A stretch of DNA of 64,000 nucleotides from NCBI GenBank assembly GCA_965267605.1, contig OZ254088.1:124001-188000 (forward strand). The letters run 5' to 3'. Of the stretch, positions 36,306 to 43,744 are shown piece after piece. Origin of the DNA: G965267605 sp965267605 (GTDB lineage Bacteria; Bacteroidota; Bacteroidia; Flavobacteriales_E; Vicingaceae). The first letter of the stretch is position 1. Each line of letters begins with the position of its first letter. Position numbers and translations under genes: made by a program. The notes below the pieces were generated by a model that was not told where the DNA came from, did no database searches, and saw only the letters and a program-made list of their open reading frames with translations.

Positions 36306-37342
36306 TACTTGATCTTTTTGGCTTTTGGTTTATAGAAAGAATAGCTGTATCCCACTTCGAACACCATATTGTCCTGAATGAAATCATGCTCTACATGGTA
36401 GTATTTAAACAACCGCTCAGGATCCGAATATCGGTTGTTCGTAATGGCCATATTGTTCAAACCATAATGGAAGAAGGCCCTTCCATAAATGAACCCCCTC
36501 GGAATCTTGTACTTTACACCTAGTCCGCCTACAGCCCAGTAGTTCCATTGGTTTCTGTAGGGTGAAAGGTCAATATCCGGTCCAGTGGCATCAGCTCTCG
36601 AAACAGGCTCACCGTAAGAACGGGTGTATCCACCTGAGGCGCGGGTCATTGTTCCAATGGCACCACCCAGCATCACAAATGGCCGAAAGTTGGTACGGGT
36701 TATGTCATAATTGAAAAGCAACGGAATATTGATAAAGTTCTGCTCTTCATCAATCAGAATGTTGTTTACATCTACATAATTTGCGTTGTACTGGAACTTC
36801 TTTTGCATAATGGAAACTCCAGTTCTCACATCCAATCTGTTGGTGATAAATCTGGACACTTCAAAAGATACCTGCAGTCCCAACTCTGGTGCACTGTACT
36901 TCCCGTTATAGGAAGAAAGGTCTTGCACTCCAAAGGTTTGAAGCACATGTATGCGTGTTAGATTAACTCCTCCGTGTAAACCAACCGTCCAAAGTGCACT
37001 TGTTCTGAAGTTATCCATCAGTTCCACGAATTCCTTCGGATCTACTTCTGTGTCAATCTCATATTCGGGATCATACTTTAAGAATGTGATCATTCGCTCA
37101 TTGGCTAACTCTCCATTGCCTTCATAGAGTGCACATAACACCATCAGTTTCAAGGCTTCCACCTTCTGCTGCCTATTGAAACCTTTGTCCAGACAACTGC
37201 TAAGCTTCGATGGAACCTTTTCGATCACGCCATCCTCATACATTTTTTGTGCTTCCTTCAACTGAATAGCACAAGGTTCCTGAGCAACAGCCATGTTGAC
37301 AATCACCATTCCAAATAATGCTATGGCAAATCTTTTCATCAT
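36305..37342 (-). CDS. Outer-membrane beta-barrel protein with helical N-terminal domain
   Basis: A 345-aa protein with signal peptide MMKRFAIALFGMVIVNMAVAQ. Residues 22-115 are helical and TPR-like (ACAIQLKEAQKMYEDGVIEKVPSKL, LMVLCALYEGNGELANERM) and likely periplasmic. From about 120 (TVGLHGGVNLTRIHV) it reads as a PorT-type beta-barrel with alternating strands, ending FEVGYSYSFYKPK. Its start overlaps the NTPase stop (ATGA) and its stop overlaps the lipoprotein start, so the outer-membrane part is produced in step with the NTPase. The helical-domain-plus-barrel form could connect a periplasmic domain to the outer membrane; that is inference. Confidence 0.8.
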   Translation of the reverse strand: MMKRFAIALFGMVIVNMAVAQEPCAIQLKEAQKMYEDGVIEKVPSKLSSCLDKGFNRQQKVEALKLMVLCALYEGNGELANERMITFLKYDPEYEIDTEVDPKEFVELMDNFRTSALWTVGLHGGVNLTRIHVLQTFGVQDLSSYNGKYSAPELGLQVSFEVSRFITNRLDVRTGVSIMQKKFQYNANYVDVNNILIDEEQNFINIPLLFNYDITRTNFRPFVMLGGAIGTMTRASGGYTRSYGEPVSRADATGPDIDLSPYRNQWNYWAVGGLGVKYKIPRGFIYGRAFFHYGLNNMAITNNRYSDPERLFKYYHVEHDFIQDNMVFEVGYSYSFYKPKAKKIK

Positions 37343-40300
37343 TTGTCAGGACAAGTTTTCTTGAAGGGGATATCCTTGGCAACGTATCTTTTCCATTCTT
37401 CTCCGGTCATATTCCTCGATACGTTATAGCAGATCTGACTGGCCATGTTGTTAGCAGAGGTAGGCCATTCTTTGATTTCGCTACCTACACATCCCGTGAT
37501 CAAGGTATTTCCATCGTCAGTGAAAGACACAGTCCACACCCACGATCCATGGTCATTCAGTACAATGGGTTGAGCGTTAAGGTTGCTCATCTGCCAAAGC
37601 TGCACCGTTCCATCGAAACTGGCCGTGGCCATCATGTCATCTTTTGGACTGAAGGCAATGTCGTGAACCCTCGCGTTGTGTCCTCCAAGATTGTACACCA
37701 GGGTGCCTTTACTAATATCCCAGATATGAATGGTTCCATCAAGGTCTCCAGCCGCAAGGTATTTACCGTTGCTAGAGAACTGAACGGTATAAACACCGGA
37801 ACTTTCCTGATTTCCCTTAGGAAGTATTTGAGAGGCATTTCCAGCAGTAATGTCCCAGAGAATAACATCGCCATTCGCTGTACCACCTGCAATCCATTTG
37901 CCATCCATAGATGTGCTTACTGAGTTAACCCGATGCTTGCTTTTGGCAACAACCACGTTGTTTCCAGAACCAATATCCCATAGAAGCACGGTGCTGTCAG
38001 CCCCGGCTGAAACGAGCTTGTTCTTTCCGGGTACAAATTCTACATCCAGAACTTTGCCTACGTGTTTGTCAAGCGTTTTTACTTCTGTACTTCCTATCGT
38101 GTAAACCTCGATCTTGCTATTGTCCTTTCCGCACGCCACATACTTTCCATCAGAGCTAACAGATAGAGAATTGTTCATGGGGCCACCTTCATTGAGGTTG
38201 GTCTTAGCCTTGTTGTTGGCCATGTCCCACATGATTACCTTACCATCGCTACCTGTACTAAACATCTTCTTGGTAGAAGGGTTGTAACGGATAGATTTTA
38301 CCGAAGAGCTGTGACCTTTCAATCGATTGAAGTCATCACCCTTGATGAGCTTCAGGCTGGAGTACAGGCCAGCATACACATCCGCATCTTTCGGATCCCC
38401 TCCAAATTCATCGTTGAACTGATATGCCTGATATGCCATCAGGGATTTGATATCCTTGTTCTTGGATCTTCTGAACTGCTGCGATTTGACTGCCATTGAT
38501 TTAGCAATGGAGAGCATTCGAAGGTTCAAGGCGTTCTTACTCGCATCTTCAGCTTTCTTTCTTTGCTTGTTCGCTTCCTTGGCGTTTTGTTCTGCCTTAC
38601 TTCTTTGCTCGTTCGCTTCCTTTGATTTCCTTCTTGCAATGGAGGTTTGCTGTCTTGCCAGGTTGGCGTTTTTATCAGCAATCTTCTTTTGTGCTTCGGC
38701 CCTTTCCTTTTCAACCTCCGCTCTTTCCTTCTCCTGCAGTGCAGTCTCTTTGGCCTGCTCAGCTTTGATGGCACTTTTCTTGGCAGATTGCTTCTGTCGA
38801 TCCGCCTCCAACGCGTTCCTCTCCGCCTCGGCTTTTTTCTCCTGGGCGATCCTACTTTGCTCCTCAGCTCTTTGCTGCTGAGTGAATGCCCAAAGTCCAA
38901 CTCCAATAGAGATGATCGCTGCAATACCCAGAATCAAAGCAACAAGTCTTGATCTCCTAAGTCTTCTTCTTTGGATCTTGATCTTGTTTTCTTCCTCCGC
39001 TTCAAATTCTGCCTGACTGGTTGCCAAGAATACCATCGTTCTTTCGAATGCAGGTGCGTACCTCTGGGCCCACGCTAGGGTGGGTTGCTGCTTATCCTTC
39101 CATTGCATGGCAAGCTGCAGATCCGGTGGCCGCCAAAGCCCTGTCTTACCTTCCTGGTACATTTCAGCAGCTTCGGACAATCTCAAATACATCTGAACCG
39201 CACCAGCTTCCGCATCCACCCAGTTACTCAACCTGGTCCAGATTCGCATCAAGCTTTCGTGTGAAATATCTACCACGCTGCTTTCATCCATATTGATATG
39301 GTCTGCAGGTGTAAGGAAGGAACGCCCTTGTTTCCTAAAGACATCTACCACAGAAATGATCTCTTCGCTCGTAGCTCCTGAAATAGCCGTCATTTCCGCT
39401 ACGCTTGCGGGGTGTCGGATTCCACGATTGTCTCCTCCTTTTTCAGTCAAAGTCTTGAAGATCGCCTCACAGATCTCTTTTCCTTTATCGTTCAACTCTG
39501 CGTAAGCCTCATCTGCGTGCTCAGATAGTGCACGTTTCATGGTTCCTACCGCTTCGTAGTGTTGGAGCGACAATGGTTCACCCTGTTCGTGGTTTTCAGT
39601 CCAGTAGTCCCACGTTCGCATCAAAGAGTGCTGCAGAATGGGGAGCTGATCAGGATTGTCACCAACGTCATTCAACAGTTGTTGAACAAGTTGAGGTGAT
39701 ATGGCAGCGCCCCCAACAGCAACTGGTCCTTCAACGGCTTTTCTAAAGTCATCTCGAGTCATCTGAGGAATCAGGTAGTGACTCTTGTTGATCATTTTTG
39801 TCAGGTCCTGGAATTGAGAACAATCTCCAATGAAATCTGAGCGCATGGTAAGTACCACGTATATTGGGACCTCAGATTGGTTAACGGCTTCAACCAGTAG
39901 CTTAATGAACGCCTCCGATTCGTTCTCCGAATCGGTGAGCATTTCGTTTCGCTTGTACCTGAAAAGTTCTTCAAATTGGTCAACCAGAATGAGAATGTTC
40001 TCGTCTGATTTGTAATTGGCCTTTTTGATTGATTCAATCAATCCAAGTGATGATCCACGAAGCATTGAGGCCGTGAGTGCAACTTCAGAATGTAAATCAT
40101 CTTCGTTCGTTCCCTCTGTCAGTTGATTAGAAACAAGACTATGCGCCAGATTGTGAATTGGGCCATTACCAGGGCGCATGGTCATGATCTGCCATTTGGA
40201 ACCCGCTTGGGTAATGAAACCTCCATGAAGAATCGGGATTAACCCGCAATAGATCAAAGAAGACTTACCACTTCCGGAGGCACCAATTACACCAACAAAC

Positions 40301-40446
40301 CTGTTGGCCGATAGGTTTCTTAGTACTTCCTCACTTTGACCTTCTCTGCCAAAGAACAGGTGACTCTCATCCAGTGTAAATGGCCGTAGGCCCGGAAACG
40401 GGTTAACGTAGGAGTGGACTGTGGTATTTTCCATCACTCCTTCCAT
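37339..40446 (-). CDS. nSTAND1-type NTPase with TM helix and WD40 propeller
   Basis: A 1035-aa protein. The N-terminus has the nSTAND1 opening NPFPGLRPFTLDESHLFFGRE (about residue 12). Walker A is GASGSGKSS (about 55) and the Walker B/sensor stretch is ILILVDQFEELFRY (about 145), followed by winged-helix-like regions to about 480. One TM helix lies at about 501-521 (LVALILGIAAIISIGVGLWAF) after an Arg-rich stop. A 130-residue Lys/Glu/Ala coiled coil follows, then seven WD40 repeats (about 695-1020), most ending in VxLWD, VILWD, IHIWD or similar. STAND NTPases act as signal-triggered switches that oligomerise on ligand binding. With a cytosolic NTPase, one TM segment would place the WD40 propeller in the periplasm. 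Confidence 0.9.
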   Translation of the reverse strand: MEGVMENTTVHSYVNPFPGLRPFTLDESHLFFGREGQSEEVLRNLSANRFVGVIGASGSGKSSLIYCGLIPILHGGFITQAGSKWQIMTMRPGNGPIHNLAHSLVSNQLTEGTNEDDLHSEVALTASMLRGSSLGLIESIKKANYKSDENILILVDQFEELFRYKRNEMLTDSENESEAFIKLLVEAVNQSEVPIYVVLTMRSDFIGDCSQFQDLTKMINKSHYLIPQMTRDDFRKAVEGPVAVGGAAISPQLVQQLLNDVGDNPDQLPILQHSLMRTWDYWTENHEQGEPLSLQHYEAVGTMKRALSEHADEAYAELNDKGKEICEAIFKTLTEKGGDNRGIRHPASVAEMTAISGATSEEIISVVDVFRKQGRSFLTPADHINMDESSVVDISHESLMRIWTRLSNWVDAEAGAVQMYLRLSEAAEMYQEGKTGLWRPPDLQLAMQWKDKQQPTLAWAQRYAPAFERTMVFLATSQAEFEAEEENKIKIQRRRLRRSRLVALILGIAAIISIGVGLWAFTQQQRAEEQSRIAQEKKAEAERNALEADRQKQSAKKSAIKAEQAKETALQEKERAEVEKERAEAQKKIADKNANLARQQTSIARRKSKEANEQRSKAEQNAKEANKQRKKAEDASKNALNLRMLSIAKSMAVKSQQFRRSKNKDIKSLMAYQAYQFNDEFGGDPKDADVYAGLYSSLKLIKGDDFNRLKGHSSSVKSIRYNPSTKKMFSTGSDGKVIMWDMANNKAKTNLNEGGPMNNSLSVSSDGKYVACGKDNSKIEVYTIGSTEVKTLDKHVGKVLDVEFVPGKNKLVSAGADSTVLLWDIGSGNNVVVAKSKHRVNSVSTSMDGKWIAGGTANGDVILWDITAGNASQILPKGNQESSGVYTVQFSSNGKYLAAGDLDGTIHIWDISKGTLVYNLGGHNARVHDIAFSPKDDMMATASFDGTVQLWQMSNLNAQPIVLNDHGSWVWTVSFTDDGNTLITGCVGSEIKEWPTSANNMASQICYNVSRNMTGEEWKRYVAKDIPFKKTCPDK

Positions 40447-41744
40447 TAGGCGATTTGATTCAATAGTTCCTGCACTGGCAGATCTTTATATTCTCCTTCG
40501 TTCTTGAACACCTCCATACCGATGAGTTCTGCATCGCTTAATGAACCATCGTTATTGGTGATCAAGCATTTCTTTTCAAGCGGTTTCGTTCTTCCCAGAC
40601 CAGGTATTTTCCTGATATCCTTGATCATAGAACGGAGCCAGGGATGGTAGTGGTTGTCCAAAATCATCACCACATCACACTCGATGAGCTTTCTGCGATG
40701 ATTCTCGATGTGCTCTATATCTGTGGCATTCACATCTGAGCCAACAGCATCAAAGCCAGAATCCCTAAGTCGTTGGATGATACTTTCCGCGCTGTCTTTG
40801 TTGTCCAGATCATGTATCAGATACAACCGCTTCTTGCCCGCTTCATCAAACAGTGGTGAGCTCTTGATTTGCTGTAGCGCCCATATCCTGGAAATCAGAA
40901 TGGTCTTAAAGTTCTCAAGGGGTGCTTCAATGATCTCTCCTTTGAAATTGTCGCGGGCCATTCGTTTCACACTCTCAATAAATGCTTCTTGTTGCAGGTC
41001 GGTCCGCTCCCTGTTGGGATCTATCCAGATCAGCTGATACAGGTCTGGGTACTTCTCCATAACCAACTTCAATTGACGAATGAACTTCGGTTCATCTTCT
41101 CCCAGACTTTGGTCGTAATGCCCTCCGATCAAATGAATACTACACGCTGAAAGTCCAATGAAGGAGTTCAACGTATTGAGTAGGGGTTCATCGGTGTACG
41201 GAAGTGGAAACCTGGAATGAACGGTAATGTTTCTGGATTCCAATTCAGCCTTTAGCTGTGCACGCATTGGCACAAGATCACTTCCTGTTTCGGCAAGAAA
41301 TACTTCCGCCTTAAGCTGGTGATCAATAGACCTGTCAATACCGCAAATGTCATAGGTGAGATCAACTACCTTAAACCAGAACTCTTCCTCGTGGTCATGA
41401 ATATCAAGTGTTACAGGTTGTTTCGTGTTCTCATTCAACTCGTAGAAATGATGGAACGAGGTAGAGTTTGCATTTAAATCCGCTACGTTGATCTTACATG
41501 GGGTAAGCAGCACAATAACGCATCGGTCATGTTCCTTGCAGGCTTCATTGATGGTCTCCTGCTTCGTGTTGTAGTCGATCATTATTAGATGCAGTGCGGC
41601 ACCTTTGCTATCGCTTAGAATAGCGGTATTGGTTTGGGCAATTCTGCTCGCTGATCTATTCAACGCATTAGTAAACGCGTTCTTCCAATCGTTGTTGGTA
41701 GAAGAAGAAAGATCGGTTAATGCTATTTGGAGCGTACCAGCCAT
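40446..41744 (-). CDS. Protein with TIR-like modules
   Basis: A 432-aa soluble protein without a signal. The central part (about 145-270) begins AEVFLAETGSDLVPMRAQLKAELES and continues with CSIHLIGGHYDQS; this layout is seen in TIR-like/DUF4062 domains (VFLA-x-TSDL, then an S-x-H-L-(V/I)-G core). A second module follows (about 300-400), with KRLYLIHDLDNKDSAESIIQRL, a CDVVMIL strand and HPWLRSMIKDI. Residues 1-120 (VIVLLTPCK) may be a third, weaker copy. I cannot confirm a catalytic NADase glutamate. Start and stop overlap the neighbouring genes by single bases on both sides, tying it to the phosphatase and the NTPase. Call rests on pattern, not alignment. Confidence 0.6.
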   Translation of the reverse strand: MAGTLQIALTDLSSSTNNDWKNAFTNALNRSASRIAQTNTAILSDSKGAALHLIMIDYNTKQETINEACKEHDRCVIVLLTPCKINVADLNANSTSFHHFYELNENTKQPVTLDIHDHEEEFWFKVVDLTYDICGIDRSIDHQLKAEVFLAETGSDLVPMRAQLKAELESRNITVHSRFPLPYTDEPLLNTLNSFIGLSACSIHLIGGHYDQSLGEDEPKFIRQLKLVMEKYPDLYQLIWIDPNRERTDLQQEAFIESVKRMARDNFKGEIIEAPLENFKTILISRIWALQQIKSSPLFDEAGKKRLYLIHDLDNKDSAESIIQRLRDSGFDAVGSDVNATDIEHIENHRRKLIECDVVMILDNHYHPWLRSMIKDIRKIPGLGRTKPLEKKCLITNNDGSLSDAELIGMEVFKNEGEYKDLPVQELLNQIA

Positions 41745-43705
41745 TACACACGTATTCCCATTACAAGGATGTCATCAACCTGTTCTATTTCTCCCCTCCA
41801 TTCCTCAATCGTGGTGTTGAGAATATCCTTTTGGGTAGCGAGATCTTTGTCTTGAATCGACAACAATAGCTCCTGAAGTCGCTTGTACTTGAATTTCTTT
41901 TCTCTTGGTCCACCGAACTGATCTGCATAACCATCGGAGAAAATATAGATCGTGTCACCTTCCTGCAGGTCGAAATCGTGTTTTGAGAAATTGTGCAATG
42001 ATTCGCCCAGGAATCCTCCAATAGGTGACTTGTCTCCTTTTACCAATGTTAACTCCCCGTTGCGGATCAGATACATCGGGTTATACGCACCTGCAAACTC
42101 CATCTTGTTTGTCTTGAAGTCAAACGAGCAGATCGCCATATCCATACCATCTTTCACTGAATGGCCTTCCCTTTGCTGTCTTAGAGCATTCGTCACACCT
42201 TCGTTCAGTGCGTTTAAGATTTGGTCCGGTGAGTTCTTTCCTCGAACGTTTACCGCATAGTTCAACTGATCATTTCCAACAATGCTCATAAAGGCACCTG
42301 GAACTCCATGTCCGGTACAATCAACCACTGCAGCATGAACTTTTCCTTCCTGTTCCGAAACCCAGAAGAAGTCTCCACTAACGATATCCTTCGGTCTATA
42401 CAGAACAAAGTACTCGGGTAAGACTGACGCAATGAAATCGTCAGGTGGAAGTATGGCATTCTGAATACGCTTCGCATAAACGATACTGTCTTCAATGCTC
42501 TTCTTCTGCTCCTCAATCTCATTCTTCTGTTTCAGGATTTCGGCTGTTCGCTCTTTCACTTTTTGTTCAAGCACACTGTAGTACTCTTCCAAACGAGAAA
42601 GCATTTTGTTGAACTGTTCAGATAACTTCGTGATCTCATTGTTTCCTTCAACCAATGCACGTTCATTAAGATTACCATCGGTAATCCGGTCAATGTTCTC
42701 AACAAGCTTCTTGATCGGGAATGTGATGATTCTCGTTTTACGATATATCAAGATGATCACCGCGAAGATGAAAAAGCTGAATATTCCAATAGACTGCCAA
42801 AGTGTTTTTCTGAGTACTTCACCATCTTTCGACCTATCGGATTTAATCCTGATGATAGAGCCCTTATAGAGGCTGGTATTTTTTCTACCCATGAACTGGT
42901 AGTGGTAATGGATACTCGGTCCTTCATCGTCATCAAAGAACTGATATTCACCCTCCGTTTTGATAACATCGTTCAATACGTCATCGTGATTGGAATTCAG
43001 TTTAGAATCAGAATTCAGAGAGAATATATTCTCTTCACTAAGGATGAAAAGATCAACTGACAGTATCCCTTCTCGCTCACTGGTTTCCCTTTTCAGGGAT
43101 TTATTAATGAAACGGATTGCTTCATCAGCTTGCGCTGAATACACTCCAAGTTCGATGATGTACTTTCCATCTGCAGTAGGCTGATAGCTATACTTTCTGA
43201 TCCTTTTGGTTCTTTGTTCCAACGCGAACCGCTCTGAGTGAAACTCACCGGACTTCCATATGTTCAGCAGGAACTGCTTATGGTTCTCGCCAAAAGCAAA
43301 GAGGTTCAGTTTACGGTCTTTCTTAAACGTAGTGTTGATGATAGTACCGCTCTTGTCGATGATGTAGATGTCCTCATTTTTGGAATCCATTCCCAGAACG
43401 TTCCTAATTGAGTCTAAATCAACGTTTTTCAGGTCAGAGGAATTCTTGAACAGATCGTTGATGATCTTATCACTATACCCTCGCAATTTTCGCTCTATAT
43501 CCTCTTCGATAATCTCTAATGCAAGATCCTGGAACTCCAGGGTGCTGCGAATTTCATTTGCGATCAGGTGGTTCTTCGTGTCATTGGCTTCGACAAGAAT
43601 ATCCTTGGTCCTGTAGTGATTCAGGGTAAACAAGAGCATAAGCGCAAGTACAACGGGAACGATCACGTTGAGAATCAACTGACGGAATATCGTTGTAGAT
43701 TTCAC
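41744..43705 (-). CDS. Membrane sensor with HAMP domain and SpoIIE/PP2C phosphatase
   Basis: A 653-aa inner-membrane protein. TM1 is about 11-27. The extracytoplasmic sensor (about 30-305) looks like a Cache-type domain (EDIYIIDKSGTIINTTFKK). TM2 is about 308-326 (SIGIFSFFIFAVIILIY). A HAMP domain (ITFPIKKLVENIDRITDGNLNERA) is followed by a coiled coil (about 385-420). The C-terminal SpoIIE-type PP2C domain has its metal-binding motifs: DIVSGDFFW, VVDCTGHGVPGAFMS, DGMDMAICSF, FSDGYADQFGG and DDILVMGI. Such proteins dephosphorylate partner-switch proteins, but no anti-sigma or STAS gene is nearby, so its target is open. It lies 39 nt downstream of the transporter-like gene. Confidence 0.93.
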   Translation of the reverse strand: MKSTTIFRQLILNVIVPVVLALMLLFTLNHYRTKDILVEANDTKNHLIANEIRSTLEFQDLALEIIEEDIERKLRGYSDKIINDLFKNSSDLKNVDLDSIRNVLGMDSKNEDIYIIDKSGTIINTTFKKDRKLNLFAFGENHKQFLLNIWKSGEFHSERFALEQRTKRIRKYSYQPTADGKYIIELGVYSAQADEAIRFINKSLKRETSEREGILSVDLFILSEENIFSLNSDSKLNSNHDDVLNDVIKTEGEYQFFDDDEGPSIHYHYQFMGRKNTSLYKGSIIRIKSDRSKDGEVLRKTLWQSIGIFSFFIFAVIILIYRKTRIITFPIKKLVENIDRITDGNLNERALVEGNNEITKLSEQFNKMLSRLEEYYSVLEQKVKERTAEILKQKNEIEEQKKSIEDSIVYAKRIQNAILPPDDFIASVLPEYFVLYRPKDIVSGDFFWVSEQEGKVHAAVVDCTGHGVPGAFMSIVGNDQLNYAVNVRGKNSPDQILNALNEGVTNALRQQREGHSVKDGMDMAICSFDFKTNKMEFAGAYNPMYLIRNGELTLVKGDKSPIGGFLGESLHNFSKHDFDLQEGDTIYIFSDGYADQFGGPREKKFKYKRLQELLLSIQDKDLATQKDILNTTIEEWRGEIEQVDDILVMGIRV

Positions 43706-43744
43706 GAGAGTGCAGCTTTTACAAGGCCCACAAATATATAATTA

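Noticed and set aside
37318..37923. A 201-codon plus-strand open frame
   Set aside because: Antisense to the WD40 repeats of the NTPase; no conserved feature.
38447..38952. Cys/Leu-rich and Arg-rich frames opposite the coiled coil
   Set aside because: They are shadows of the Lys/Glu/Ala-rich coiled-coil coding sequence of the NTPase.
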